Shown here piece after piece: positions 50,343-62,029 of a stretch of 64,000 bases of DNA. Under the pieces are notes generated by a model, which did no database searches, had not been told where the DNA came from, and saw nothing but the letters and a program-made list of their open reading frames with translations. This DNA comes from Serratia sarumanii (GTDB taxonomy: Bacteria > Pseudomonadota > Gammaproteobacteria > Enterobacterales > Enterobacteriaceae), in contig NZ_CP124750.1 of the NCBI RefSeq assembly GCF_029962605.1, positions 3,224,001-3,288,000 of the forward strand. Reading direction: 5' to 3'. The position numbers and the translations under genes were made by a program. Numbering within the stretch: the stretch's first letter is position 1; each line of letters opens with the position of its first letter.

Positions 50343-51173
50343 TTAGAACGGCGAATTCTGGATAAAGGCCAGCAGATCGGCGTTGAAGCGATCGGGATCG
50401 ACCTGCGCCAAGCCGTGAGCGCCGTCGGCGTAAACATTCAGCTCCGCCTGTTGCATAAGCTTAGCGGCTTTCAGCGCCGAGGCGCCGATCGGCACGATCC
50501 GATCGGCGTCGCCGTGTACCAACAGCGTCGGCCTGTCGATCGCCAGCAGATCGGCGGTGAAGTCCACTTCGGAGAATGCGCTCACGCCGTCGTACTGCCC
50601 TTTCATGCCGCCCTGCATGCCCATCAGCCAGAAGTGGTCGATTAGCCCCGCATTGCTCTCCACCTCGTCGCAGTGGAGACCGTAGAACGGCACCGCCAGA
50701 TCTTTGAAGAACTGCGAGCGGTTGCCCGCCACGCCGCTGCGAATGCCGTCGAAGGCCGCCATCGGTGCGCCTTCCGGGTTGACCGGCGTTTGCAGCATCA
50801 GCGGCGGCACGGCGCCCACCAGCACCACCTTCGCCACCCGATCGCTGCCGTGGCGGCCGATGTAGCGCGCCACTTCGCCGCCGCCGATGGCGTGGCCGAC
50901 CAGGATCAGATCGCGCAGATCCAGCGTTTCGATCAGCAGGGCCAGATCGTCGGCGTATTGGTTGATGTCGTTGCCGTGCCAGGTCTGATCCGAACGGCCG
51001 TGGCCGCGGCGATCGTGGGCGATCACGCGGAATCCGCTCTGGCCGAAAAACAGCAGTTGGTTGTCCCAGGCATCGGCGGACAGCGGCCAACCGTGGGAGA
51101 ACAGGATCGGCTGGCCGCGGCCCCAATCCTTATAGAAAATGCGCGCGCCATCGGGCGCGGTGAGAATGCTCAT
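50343..51173 (-). CDS. Alpha/beta hydrolase-like protein lacking the nucleophile Ser
   Basis: 276 aa, the same length as the paralogue at 37488 and clearly related along its whole length. The elbow reads GHAIGGGE, with Ala95 (codon GCC at 50889-50891) where Ser is expected; Asp (HGDADRIVP) and His (ADGAHGLAQ) remain. It cannot act as a normal serine hydrolase; a binding, regulatory or altered-chemistry role is possible. First gene of the operon hydrolase-doxX-MFS_3-(nitronate monooxygenase). Confidence 0.87.
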   Translation of the reverse strand: MSILTAPDGARIFYKDWGRGQPILFSHGWPLSADAWDNQLLFFGQSGFRVIAHDRRGHGRSDQTWHGNDINQYADDLALLIETLDLRDLILVGHAIGGGEVARYIGRHGSDRVAKVVLVGAVPPLMLQTPVNPEGAPMAAFDGIRSGVAGNRSQFFKDLAVPFYGLHCDEVESNAGLIDHFWLMGMQGGMKGQYDGVSAFSEVDFTADLLAIDRPTLLVHGDADRIVPIGASALKAAKLMQQAELNVYADGAHGLAQVDPDRFNADLLAFIQNSPF

Positions 51174-51315
51174 GACGTGTTCCCCGCTAGGTATTGAATT
51201 GGATTTTGTACCGGGTAACAGTACGGCAGGCGCAAAGGCAGTGATAACGGAATAATTTTCGCATGATCGCGAGTTTTTTTGCTGAAGAGGCCGGCGTCGC
51301 CGCCGGCGCAAAACG

Positions 51316-52710
51316 TCAGATGTTTTCCAGATCGATGCCGCGCGTTTTCGGGCCGAACAGCCCGATCACCAGCATCACGATCAGCATGCTGGCGACGATA
51401 AACGCGATCACCCCCAGCGAGCCGCCGTACTGCAGGATAATGCCGATGATGATGCTGCTGAACACCGTCGACAGCCGGCTGAAGGAGTAGCAGAAACCGA
51501 CGGCGCGGGCGCGAATATGGGTCGGGAAGATCTCGGATTGATACGAGTGGTAGCTGTAGGTCAGCCAGGCGTTGGACCAGGTGATGAAGAAGCCGCACAG
51601 GATCAGCCACAGCGGGTTGTTCTGCAGCGCGAACAGCGAGCCGAAGACCACCGTCACCAGGCAAGACAACACGATCTGCCACTTATTCTCCATCTTGTCG
51701 GCGTAGAAGCTGCACAGCAGCGAGCCCAGCGGGTAGGCCAGCGTGATGAAGAAAGCGTACAGCAGGCTGTGGGTGACCGATGCGCCCTTGCCCGACAGCA
51801 GCGCCGGCAGCCAGTTGCCGAAGCCGAAGAAGCCGATGGCCTGAAAGAAATTCATCACCACCAGCATCAGCGTGCGATCGCGATACTGCGGCGCCCAGAT
51901 GTCGCGAAAGCGGCCGCGCAGCGGCGCCCCCTCAGCATCGTCCACCGGGCGCGACGGGAAGTCTACGGCCGTCACGCCGCAGCGCCGTTCCATATCCCGC
52001 ATCACCTGCCGGGCCTGCGCATAGCGCCGCTGCTGAACCAGCCAGCGCGGCGACTCCGGCAGCCCCTTGCGCACCAGCCAGATCACCAGCGATGCCAGCG
52101 CGCCGGCGATCACCACGTAGCGCCAGCCGCTCAGGCCCCAAATGGTCTGCGGCACCAGCCACCAGGACATCAGCGCCACCGCCGGCACCGACAGGAACTG
52201 CACGAAGAACGCGAAGGCGAAAGCCCGGGTGCGCAGATGCGCAGGCACCCACTCCGTCAGATAGGTGTCGATGGTCACCAGCTCGATGCCGAGCCCGACG
52301 CCCACCAGAAAGCGCAGAAAGATCACCCACTCCGCCTGCTGTTGAAACGCCAGCAGCAGCGAGAAGGCGCCATACCAGATCAAGGCGAACATAAATGTGG
52401 CGCGGCGGCCGAAGCGATCGGCGTACGGGCTCAGCAGGCTGGCGCCGACGAACAGGCCAAGAAAGGTGGCGGAGGCGAAGGCCGCCTGGTCCGATACGCC
52501 GAAGACGCCCTGCGCGCCGGTGTGGAAAATGCCGTCGGCGATAAGGCCGGTGCTGATATAACCGGTCTGGAAAAGATCGTAGAGTTCGAAAAAGCCGCCC
52601 AGCGACAGCAGAATGATAAAGCGCCACAGGCCGGCCGACGCGGGCAAGGCGTCGATTCTGGCCGCCAAATCCCGCGCATGGATCGGCGACGCCGCTACAG
52701 AGTCACTCAC
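51316..52710 (-). CDS. MFS transporter (metabolite:H+ symporter type)
   Basis: 464 aa with 12 predicted helices. LGGFFELYDLFQTGYI (first helix), YADRFGRRATFMF (motif A) and the mid-loop of about 60 residues suit the organic-acid/sugar symporter branch (YdjK/AAHS-like). Single gene. Substrate not assigned. Confidence 0.8.
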   Translation of the reverse strand: MSDSVAASPIHARDLAARIDALPASAGLWRFIILLSLGGFFELYDLFQTGYISTGLIADGIFHTGAQGVFGVSDQAAFASATFLGLFVGASLLSPYADRFGRRATFMFALIWYGAFSLLLAFQQQAEWVIFLRFLVGVGLGIELVTIDTYLTEWVPAHLRTRAFAFAFFVQFLSVPAVALMSWWLVPQTIWGLSGWRYVVIAGALASLVIWLVRKGLPESPRWLVQQRRYAQARQVMRDMERRCGVTAVDFPSRPVDDAEGAPLRGRFRDIWAPQYRDRTLMLVVMNFFQAIGFFGFGNWLPALLSGKGASVTHSLLYAFFITLAYPLGSLLCSFYADKMENKWQIVLSCLVTVVFGSLFALQNNPLWLILCGFFITWSNAWLTYSYHSYQSEIFPTHIRARAVGFCYSFSRLSTVFSSIIIGIILQYGGSLGVIAFIVASMLIVMLVIGLFGPKTRGIDLENI

Positions 52711-52852
52711 CGTTAACCTCGCATTAACATTTTTGATGACTTTCTATGCTAGCGAAGCGGCGTCGGAGTTAAATTTTTAATTAGCAGACTATGAAAAAAA
52801 GTTAAGCATAAAACGCTGCAGCAACCTGTTTTATAGCAGGAAAATGCAACGC

Positions 52853-52873
52853 GGGATGCCGTAGCGGCATCCC
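52853..52873 (-). terminator. Hairpin after sotB
   Basis: 8-bp perfect inverted repeat GGGATGCC / GGCATCCC with a 5-nt loop, 11 bp past the sotB stop; T's come only about 8 nt later. Confidence 0.55.
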
Positions 52874-52884
52874 GAATCGGTGGC

Positions 52885-54075
52885 TTAACGGCTGGGGTGC
52901 TGCTGCAGCCGTTCGCTGCGGTAGAAGCTCAGCAGGCACCAGCCGAGGGCGATCAGCGCCAGCGGCGCGGCGACGAAGCCGATGTTGCCCATGCCCAAAT
53001 GCAGGCTTACCTGGTTGCCCAGCAGCGCGCCGCTGCCGATGCCGAAGTTGTACAGGCCGGAGAAGATCGCCATCGCCACGTCGGTGGCGTCCGGCGCCAG
53101 GCTCAGCACTTTGGCCTGCATCGACAGGCCGATGGCCATGATCGCCATGCCCCAGAAGATGCACAGCACCGTCAGGTGGCTTTCGCTGCCGGCGGCCGGC
53201 AACAACAGCAGCAGGCTCAAGGCCAGCAGCGCGATGGCGCCGATAAAGAAGCCGGAAGGAAAACGCTCGCTGTAGCGGCTGAACAGCAGGCTGCCGACGA
53301 TGCCGGCGGCGCCGAACAGCAGCAGCATCAGCGTGGTGAAGTTCTCCGACAGCCCGGCCACGGTCTGGATAAACGGCTCGATGTAGCTGTAGGCGGTGAA
53401 GTGCGCCGTCACCACGATGACGGTCAGCATGTACAGCGCCAGCAGCGCCGGGCGTTTGAACAGCAGCGGCACGCTGGCCAGCGAACCGGAGTGCTCGCTT
53501 TTCAGCACCGGCAGCAGGCGCCACAGCAGCACCAGCGCCAGGGTGGCGCACACCGCGATGCCGATAAAGGTCATGCGCCAGCCGAGCAGCTGCCCCACCA
53601 CCCGCCCGAGCGGCAGCCCGAGCACCATCGCCAGCGCGGTGCCGCCCGCCAGCAGGCTCAACGCCTGGGCTTTCTTGCCCGGCGGCGCCACGCGGATCGC
53701 CAGCGAAGCGGTGATCGACCAGAACACCGAGTGCGCCAGCGCCACGCCGGCGCGCGAGATGACCAGCGTGGTGAAGTTCCAGGCCACGGCGGTCAGCACG
53801 TGGCTGGCGATAAACAGCATGAACACGCCGATCAGCAGCTTGCGGCGCTCGATTTTGCTGGTCAGCAGCATGCACGCTAACGAGGCGGCGGCGACGATCC
53901 AGGCGTAGATGGTGATGATCAGGCCGACCTGTTCGGTTTGCATCGAGAAGCTGGCGGCAATGTCGCTCAACAGCCCGACCGGAATAAATTCGGTGGTGTT
54001 GAAGATAAAGGCCGAGACGGCGAGGATAACCACGCGCAACCAGGCGGTTGAGCGCGAAACGGGAGCGTGTTCCAT
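52885..54075 (-). CDS. sotB: Sugar efflux transporter SotB
   Basis: 396 aa, 12 helices, DHA1-type MFS. The N-terminus ([21 protein letters not shown]) and [29 protein letters not shown] closely fit E. coli SotB/YdeA, which exports arabinose and IPTG. The ATG at 54075 starts the conserved part; a longer frame from 54105 is unlikely. Confidence 0.85.
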   Translation of the reverse strand: MEHAPVSRSTAWLRVVILAVSAFIFNTTEFIPVGLLSDIAASFSMQTEQVGLIITIYAWIVAAASLACMLLTSKIERRKLLIGVFMLFIASHVLTAVAWNFTTLVISRAGVALAHSVFWSITASLAIRVAPPGKKAQALSLLAGGTALAMVLGLPLGRVVGQLLGWRMTFIGIAVCATLALVLLWRLLPVLKSEHSGSLASVPLLFKRPALLALYMLTVIVVTAHFTAYSYIEPFIQTVAGLSENFTTLMLLLFGAAGIVGSLLFSRYSERFPSGFFIGAIALLALSLLLLLPAAGSESHLTVLCIFWGMAIMAIGLSMQAKVLSLAPDATDVAMAIFSGLYNFGIGSGALLGNQVSLHLGMGNIGFVAAPLALIALGWCLLSFYRSERLQQHPSR

Positions 54076-54343
54076 GGTAAACAAAATCCGGACAGGTGCG
54101 GGCAAGTAGCGATATTTTAACCAACCGGCCCGCTAAATGCGATACGCGTCACACTTTAATTGTGTGGTTTTTTTCGCCGCATTTCGACACATTCGCAGAC
54201 ACACGGTTGCACAAATGCTGTGCTAATCTCTTGAAGCGTACCAATTTTTCCTGCCGCTCTTCCCCTCCGGCCGCCGCAGACGACGCGCCGCGCCGAAGAA
54301 CCGCGCGCAGTGTCCATTTGGCGTTTTCTGAGGCGAGGTCATT

Positions 54344-55030
54344 ATGTCCGCAATTTATGATTGGTCCGTGCTCGCATTGCGCAATGTTTACGATCGCCGC
54401 ATTCAGGGCAAGCCGGTGCTCGACAGCGCCGCGCTGTTCCCCGACGCCGACCGTTTCACCGCCCAATGGCGGCAGATCCGCGAAGAGGCGCTGACCGTCG
54501 CCCACGATCTGCACAATATTCCCCGTTTTCACGAGATCATGATCCAACAGGAGTCGATCTCCGCTAACGACGCGCGCGACTGGCGCATGTTCATCATGAA
54601 GGCCTACGGCCAGCCGATCGCCCGCAACCTGGCGCGCTGCCCGACGCTGGCGGCGCTGATCTCCTCGTCGCCGGACGTGCTGTCCGCCTCGCTCTCTTTC
54701 CTGGCGCCCGGCAAGCAGGTGCCGCCCCACCGCGGACCGTTTCGCGGCATTCTGCGCGGCTATCTGGTGCTGGACATGCCCAAACGCGCCGACGGCGCGC
54801 CGGCGGCGGTGCTGAAAGTGGACGGCCGCGAATACCGGCTGCACGAGGGGGAGTTCATGCTGTGGGACGACACCTTCGAACACGAAGTGTGGAACGACAG
54901 CCCGCAGGTGCGCACCGTGCTGCTGCTGGACATCCGCCGCCGCGACATGCCCGGCGGGCTGCGGCTGCTCTCCAGCGCCATCATCGCCCTGGTGCGGCTG
55001 AACGTGCGCTGGATGCAGAAACAGTTCTGA
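54344..55030 (+). CDS. Aspartyl/asparaginyl beta-hydroxylase-domain protein
   Basis: 228-aa Fe(II)/2-oxoglutarate dioxygenase-type protein. The facial triad can be traced to HRGPFRG and the His of DTFEHEVWN, with the 2OG Arg in RTVLLLDIRR. Related proteins include LpxO, which hydroxylates lipid A acyl chains; this one lacks a long N-terminal anchor but has a C-terminal hydrophobic helix (about 203-220). Substrate unknown. Confidence 0.8.
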   Translation: MSAIYDWSVLALRNVYDRRIQGKPVLDSAALFPDADRFTAQWRQIREEALTVAHDLHNIPRFHEIMIQQESISANDARDWRMFIMKAYGQPIARNLARCPTLAALISSSPDVLSASLSFLAPGKQVPPHRGPFRGILRGYLVLDMPKRADGAPAAVLKVDGREYRLHEGEFMLWDDTFEHEVWNDSPQVRTVLLLDIRRRDMPGGLRLLSSAIIALVRLNVRWMQKQF

Positions 55031-55047
55031 CTGCGGCGCTCAGGCGC

Positions 55048-55995
55048 TTAACCGTCCTGAGAGGTCGGGCATTGCTGCGCCAGCCACTGCTCGGTGGTGG
55101 TGGTGGCTATGCCCTGGCGCGCATTGAAGGTTTTCGCCTTATCCCAGGCCACGCCGTCGGGCCGGGCGAAAGCCAGCCGGTATTTGGCGCCGACGTCACG
55201 CGGATGGTTCCGCACCTCCTCCTGCAGCCGCTCTTTGTCCAACAGGACTCTGTTGACCTCTACGCCCCAGTGCGCCTGCATGACATCGGCAAGCTCGCGG
55301 TAGGTCAGCGTGTCCCCGGCGATATAGACCACCTGGTTGCGAAACGCGGGCCGATGGAAAAAAATCGCGGCCGTCAGCCGGCCAATGTCCTCGGGGGTGG
55401 TCAGCGTCACCGCGTAGCCCCAGTCGCCCAGCGCGCGCACCGTTTTGGTTGCCGCATCCACCACGCCAAAACCCGAGTCAAACAGGTAGCTGGTGAAAAT
55501 ACCCGTGGAAACAATCACCCACTCCGTCGCCTTCTGCGCACGCAGCAGATGGCGCACTTCGAGCTGTTCATCCCACACCTGTTGCCCGCTGCCTGTGCCG
55601 ACAACATCGTAGTCCACGCCGAACTGCCACGGGAAGTAACGCACCACGCCCGCCTGCAAAACGGCCCAGGTGATCTTTATCTGCGTGCCCGCCCCGCCGA
55701 CAAAGCCGCTGCAGTTGATCACCGCGTCAAAGCAACGCAGCAGCGCGCTCAGCTCATCCACGCTGTTTTGCTGCAGATCGCCTTCCACTACAGCGATACC
55801 GAGCCGCGCCAGCGCATCCCGCCGCGCCCGATGCGGGCCGGTGACGGCGCGAGCGGCCTCCGGCCGGAGGAGCACGCTGATTTTTAAAGCGTGGTGTAAC
55901 CGGGCCTGCCGGCTCATCGCGCGCAATACCGGCAGCCCCAGTTCACCGGCGCCGAGTATGAGCACGGTATTGATGGATGGATTTGTGGATTTCAT
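55048..55995 (-). CDS. NmrA/isoflavone-reductase-like NAD(P)-binding protein
   Basis: 315 aa. Rossmann start VLILGAGELGLPVL (about 10-23) and NmrA/PCBER-type body (VYIAGDTLTYRELADVM). AGGAGG is 5 bp before the ATG at 55995. Divergent from an HxlR regulator with 86 bp between, a very common pairing for quinone or aldehyde-responsive reductases. Confidence 0.82.
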   Translation of the reverse strand: MKSTNPSINTVLILGAGELGLPVLRAMSRQARLHHALKISVLLRPEAARAVTGPHRARRDALARLGIAVVEGDLQQNSVDELSALLRCFDAVINCSGFVGGAGTQIKITWAVLQAGVVRYFPWQFGVDYDVVGTGSGQQVWDEQLEVRHLLRAQKATEWVIVSTGIFTSYLFDSGFGVVDAATKTVRALGDWGYAVTLTTPEDIGRLTAAIFFHRPAFRNQVVYIAGDTLTYRELADVMQAHWGVEVNRVLLDKERLQEEVRNHPRDVGAKYRLAFARPDGVAWDKAKTFNARQGIATTTTEQWLAQQCPTSQDG

Positions 55996-56081
55996 TCTTG
56001 CCTCCTGTCTTGACACTGCGTCATCCTGACAGCTGACAAAAACGGGTTCAATTAGGTACACGCGTGATACTGGAGATGAAT

Positions 56082-56504
56082 ATGACGAGCGATCGGGAAG
56101 CGCTGTTGCAATTTTCGCAGGCGTTCTGTGAAGAATTGAGCGACGACGATGAAGGGTTGAAGCGTGAGGTCCTCGCGCATGCAGGCAACCGTTGGTCGCT
56201 GGGGGTATTGCATATCCTGGGCACCCACGGGCCGCTGCGCCACGGCGAAATAGGCCGCCAATTAGCGGGCGTGACGCAGAGAATGCTGACGCGGACGCTG
56301 CGCCATCTCGAGCGGGACGGGTTGATATCGCGCTGCGATTATCAGGAAAAGCTGCCCCGCGTGGTTTACACCATCACCGACGCGGGGGAAGAGATGCTGC
56401 TCAACATGCTGCCGCTCTGGTCGTGGATTATCGCCTCCGCCGATGCCTTCAGGGCGGCCCGCTCGCACTACGATGATCAAGAACGTCACGCCACCGAGAG
56501 ATGA
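56082..56504 (+). CDS. HxlR-family winged-helix regulator
   Basis: 140 aa. NRWSLGVLHILGTHGPLRHGE and RMLTRTLRHLERDGLISR are the HxlR signature; MarR-like dimer that senses electrophiles or redox state. ATG at 56082 with GGAG 6 bp upstream. It diverges from the NmrA-like reductase, its likely target. Confidence 0.88.
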   Translation: MTSDREALLQFSQAFCEELSDDDEGLKREVLAHAGNRWSLGVLHILGTHGPLRHGEIGRQLAGVTQRMLTRTLRHLERDGLISRCDYQEKLPRVVYTITDAGEEMLLNMLPLWSWIIASADAFRAARSHYDDQERHATER

Positions 56505-56534
56505 TTGCGGGCCTCCCTGCCCAAAGGGCGGCGC

Positions 56535-57247
<713 letters not shown>

Positions 57248-57251
<4 letters not shown>

Positions 57252-58123
57252 CCCGCCAGCTCCTCTTCGTCCGCGCCCAGGTAGGCGGCGATCACCGCCT
57301 CGTTGTGCTGGATCTCCTGCGGCGTGCCGCGGGCGATCACGTCGCCATGATCGAGCACGATCACCCGATCGGAGATCTCCATCACCATGCCCATGTCATG
57401 CTCGATCAGCAGCACCGTGATGCCGTGATGCTGGCGCAGGAAACGGATGATGCGGCTCAGCGTGGCCGTTTCCACCGGGTTCAGCCCAGCGGCCGGCTCG
57501 TCGAGGCAGATCATCTCCGGCGCGGTGCACATGGCGCGCGCGATCTCCAGCCGCCGCTGCTGGCCGTAGGACATCTCCCCCGCCAGCCGGTTGGCGCAGT
57601 CCACCAGATCCACCACCTCCAGCCAGTAGAAGGCGTGATCCAGCGCGGCGCTCTCCGCCCGGCGGTAGCCCGGCGTGTTCAGCACCCCGGCGATCAGGTT
57701 GCGGTTGCTCTGCATGTGCTGCGCCACCAGCAGGTTCTCCACCACCGACATTTCGCGGAACAGGCGGATATTCTGGAAAGTGCGCGCCAGCCCGGCGCGG
57801 TTGACCAAATGAGTGCCGCCGAACATCTTGTAATAGAGGCGCGAGCCGAGCCGCTTCGGGCGTATCCAGTCGCCGGCGCGAAACTTCTGCCCCAGCACCT
57901 GGATCACGTCGGTCGGCCGCTTATGGGTATTGAGCAGGATCGCGCCGCCGCTGGCGCGGTAAAAGCCGGTCAGGCAGTTGAACACCGTGGTCTTGCCGGC
58001 GCCGTTGGGGCCGATCAGGGCGGTGATGGAGCCGCGCTCCACCTCCAGATTGACGTCGTTCAGCGCCTTGATGCCGCCAAAGCGCATCATCAGGTGCTCC
58101 ACCCGCAAAATGGCGTCGCTCAT
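57248..58123 (-). CDS. livG: Branched-chain amino acid ABC transporter ATPase LivG
   Basis: 291 aa, about 35 longer than E. coli LivG because of an insert (around residues 60-100) before the LARTFQNIRLF segment. Walker A GPNGAGKTTVFN, signature MSYGQQRRLEIARAM (variant of LSGGQ usual for LivG), Walker B MICLDEPAAGLNP. Overlaps livM and livF by 4 bp each. Confidence 0.93.
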
Positions 58124-59406
58124 GGCGCCACCCCCTTGCGCTCGGCGAAGCTGGCGCGGCTGATGCGCACCAGCCCACGCGGCCGCCAGATCATCATCGC
58201 CACCATCAGCACGCCGAACAGCAGCACCCGGTATTCGGCGAAGCTGCGCAGCAGCTCCGGCGCCACCGTCAGCACGAAGGCCGCCAGCACCACGCCGAGG
58301 GTGGAGCCCATGCCGCCCAGCACCACGATCGCCAGGATCAGCGCCGACTCGAAGAAGGTGAACGAGGTCGGGTTGACGAAGCCCTGATAGGTGGCGAAAA
58401 ACACCCCCGCCAGCCCGGCGGTGGAGGCGCCCAGCATAAAGGCCGACAGCTTCACCAGCACGTGATTGAGCCCGAGAGAGCGGCAGGCGATCTCATCCTC
58501 GCGCAGCGCCTCCCAGGCGCGGCCGATCGGCATGCGCGTCAGCCGGTGCTTGATGTACAGCACCAGCAGCACCACCAAAAACAGCACCGCATAGATGAAA
58601 ATGAACTTGAGGTTGGGGTTGTAATCGATGCCGAGAAACTCGTGGATCGGCACCCCGCCGTCTTTGGCGCGCCGGCCAAACTCCAGGCCGAACACCGTCG
58701 GCGCCGGCACCGAGACGCCGTTCGGCCCGCCGGTGAGCGACATCCAGTTGTTCAACACCAGCCGGATGATCTCGCCGAACCCCAGCGTGACGATCGCCAG
58801 GTAGTCGCCGTGCATACGCAGCACCGGAAAGCCCAGCAGCGCGCCGGCCAGCGCCGCCATCAGCGCCCCCAGCGGCAGCATCGCCCAAAACCCCAGCCCG
58901 AGGTACTGATAGCCCAGCGCCAGCCCGTAGGCGCCGATGGCGTAAAACGCCACGTACCCCAGATCGAGCAGCCCCGCCAGCCCGACCACGATATTCAGCC
59001 CCAGGCCGAGCAGCACATAGATCAGGCCGAGGATCGCCACCGTCAGCAGGTATTTGGTGGCGACGAACGGGAACAGCAGCGCGATCGCCGCCATCAGCGG
59101 CAGGAGCCAGCGCAGGTTGGATTTATAGCCCAGCGGCCGCACGTAAACGCCGTCGTTACCACCATCGAAGCGCGCCAGCACCCTGCGCCCCGGCGCGGTT
59201 TGCAGGAACAGGCTCAGCAGCAGCCGCCCGGCCATCACCGCGACGATAATCCACACCAGCCGGTGCGGTTCGAAGTTAAAGCTGTAGCCGTTCAGCACGA
59301 TGCCGACGATCGGCCCGAACACGATCAGGGCGATCAGCCCGGCCAAGACGGCGTCCAGCAGGCTGCGTTTAACGTCCAGCCCGCCGTGGATCACGGATTG
59401 CGACAT
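58120..59406 (-). CDS. livM: Branched-chain amino acid ABC transporter permease LivM
   Basis: 428 aa (E. coli 425), about ten helices. GLNIVVGLAGLLDLGYVAFYAIGAY and the EAA-like coupling region with GRAWEALREDEIACRSLGLN are typical. AAGGAG precedes the ATG. 10-bp gap to livH. Confidence 0.93.
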   Translation of the reverse strand: MSQSVIHGGLDVKRSLLDAVLAGLIALIVFGPIVGIVLNGYSFNFEPHRLVWIIVAVMAGRLLLSLFLQTAPGRRVLARFDGGNDGVYVRPLGYKSNLRWLLPLMAAIALLFPFVATKYLLTVAILGLIYVLLGLGLNIVVGLAGLLDLGYVAFYAIGAYGLALGYQYLGLGFWAMLPLGALMAALAGALLGFPVLRMHGDYLAIVTLGFGEIIRLVLNNWMSLTGGPNGVSVPAPTVFGLEFGRRAKDGGVPIHEFLGIDYNPNLKFIFIYAVLFLVVLLVLYIKHRLTRMPIGRAWEALREDEIACRSLGLNHVLVKLSAFMLGASTAGLAGVFFATYQGFVNPTSFTFFESALILAIVVLGGMGSTLGVVLAAFVLTVAPELLRSFAEYRVLLFGVLMVAMMIWRPRGLVRISRASFAERKGVAP

Positions 59407-59416
59407 GGCGTTCTCC

Positions 59417-60331
<915 letters not shown>

Positions 60332-60395
60332 AATGAGCAGTCTCGCCTGGTAAGGCCGCCAACGCAGTCCGACGCGGCCCAAAGGTCATCGCGGA

Positions 60396-60422
60396 ACGGG
60401 CTCGCCAGAGCGGCGAGCCCGT
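60396..60422 (-). terminator. Hairpin between the liv binding-protein gene and livH
   Basis: 11-bp perfect inverted repeat ACGGGCTCGCC / GGCGAGCCCGT with a 5-nt loop, no T-run. Such structures after binding-protein genes lower downstream transcription or protect the 3' end, so the binding protein is made in excess. Confidence 0.7.
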
Positions 60423-60456
60423 CGGTCATAGGGTTACAACTTCAAGGTTCGGCCGT

Positions 60457-61575
60457 TTACAGCTGGTGATATTTGCCCTTGTCATCCCATTGGTAGACCA
60501 CGTAGTCCGAGACCTTCAGGTCGCCCTTCTGGTCCCAGGCTTTTTTGCCCATCACGGTATCCACATCGTGCGACTTCAGCCATTCGGCGGCCTTGGCGCT
60601 GTCTTTGCCGCCGGTGGCGTTGAAGGCGGCGGCGATCGCCTGGATCGAGGCGTAGGAGTAGAGGGTGTACCCTTCCGGCTCAAAGCCGCTGGCGCGGAAC
60701 TTGGCGATCACCGCTTTGCCTTCCGGGATCTGACGCGGATCGTTGCCGAAGGTCATCAGCACGCCGTTGGTGTACTGCGGCCCGCCGGCGGCGGTCACCA
60801 GTTCTTCGGTCACCACGCAGTCGCCGGAGAAGAACTTGGCGGTCACGCCCTGCTCGCGCATCTGGCGCACCAGCGGCCCAGCTTCCGGATGGCAGCCGCC
60901 GAAGTAGACCACGTCCGGCTTGACCGAGGCGATCTTGGTCACCAGCGCGTTGAAGTCTTTCTCGCCGCGCGACAGCCCCTCATACAGCACTTCCTTAACC
61001 CCGCGCTTGTTCATCGCCGCCTTCGCCGCGTCCGCCAGCCCCTGGCCATAGGTGTCTTTATCGTGGATCACCGCGATGCGCTTGGCCTTCAGGGTGTCCA
61101 GCATGTAGTTGGTGGCGATCACGCCCTGCTGATCGTCGCGCCCGCACATGCGGAACATGGTCTTCATGCCGCGCTCGGTGATCTGCGGGTTGGTAGAGCC
61201 GGGGGTGATGGCGATGATGCCGGCCTCGTCATACACCTCGGAGGCGGGCATGGTGGAAGAGGAGCAGAAGTGGCCGACCACCGCCGAGACCTTTTCCTGA
61301 TCCACCAGCCGGTTGGCGACCGCGACCGCCTGTTTCGGTTCGCAGGCGTCATCCCCCTGCACCAGCTTGATTTTTTCCCCTTTGATGCCGCCGGCGGCGT
61401 TGATGTCCGCCGCCGCCTGCGAAGCCCCGCGCCAATACTGATCGCCATAGGTGGCGTTCGGCCCAGAGAACGGCCCGGCGACGCCGATGACGATATCGGC
61501 CTGCGCGGAAAACGCCGTACCTAAACAACCGATGAGCAAAGCAGCGAGCGGACTTTTTATCAATTTCGATGACAT
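60457..61575 (-). CDS. livJ: Branched-chain amino acid periplasmic binding protein
   Basis: 372 aa. Signal peptide about 1-25 (ends SAQA), then type I periplasmic fold (IVIGVAGPFSGPNATYGDQ, GDDACEPKQAVAVANRLV, VVGHFCSSSTMPASEVY), as in LivJ/LivK. GAGGAAG before the ATG at 61575. First gene of livJHMGF. livJ against livK cannot be settled from sequence alone. Confidence 0.92.
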   Translation of the reverse strand: MSSKLIKSPLAALLIGCLGTAFSAQADIVIGVAGPFSGPNATYGDQYWRGASQAAADINAAGGIKGEKIKLVQGDDACEPKQAVAVANRLVDQEKVSAVVGHFCSSSTMPASEVYDEAGIIAITPGSTNPQITERGMKTMFRMCGRDDQQGVIATNYMLDTLKAKRIAVIHDKDTYGQGLADAAKAAMNKRGVKEVLYEGLSRGEKDFNALVTKIASVKPDVVYFGGCHPEAGPLVRQMREQGVTAKFFSGDCVVTEELVTAAGGPQYTNGVLMTFGNDPRQIPEGKAVIAKFRASGFEPEGYTLYSYASIQAIAAAFNATGGKDSAKAAEWLKSHDVDTVMGKKAWDQKGDLKVSDYVVYQWDDKGKYHQL

Positions 61576-62029
61576 TGTTATCTTCCTCAGCACTGTTGTA
61601 GCGAAACGCCCGGGGGCGCGGATCAGTCACTTTATGTGTAGACGGGGAAAATAATTTTCTTGAGAGCGCAGTCGCATTCCCCAAAAATGGGTAAGCAAAA
61701 ATCCAGCCATTGTGACGACGAATACATATTATTTGCTTATTCATCCTACATATCAGTTGCGGCGCGGCGTTTGACGGGGTTAACGGGGGATAAGCCGTAC
61801 GGCTAAGAGGGAAGGTGCAGGATAGCGAGAGTGACCCTGCACCATCGCCGTGCAACGGCTTGTGCAAACGACGTCAAAACGATTTGGGATGCAAAAATCA
61901 GCGCATAGCGATGGAAAATGCCGAAAAACAGCGCAAGATGCTCATTCCCTCAGCAAACGCGCTTTTTTTGCAGTTTAGCGCTTTGACAAACCCCAGGCGC
62001 CCCGCTATTATTCGCCCCGTTCCAACAAT
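61576..62029. other. Intergenic region, 454 bp
   Basis: Holds the liv operon promoter and leader, an 8-bp inverted repeat (GGTGCAGG 61814-61821 / CCTGCACC 61836-61843, 14-nt loop), and the promoter of the second tRNA-Asn. A short open frame at 61815-62039 runs into the tRNA and is not supported as a gene. Confidence 0.55.
61983..62011 (+). promoter_or_regulatory. Sigma-70 promoter of the second tRNA-Asn
   Basis: TTGACA (61983-61988), 17-bp spacer, TATTAT (62006-62011), and the same GC-rich discriminator as the first copy. Confidence 0.85.
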
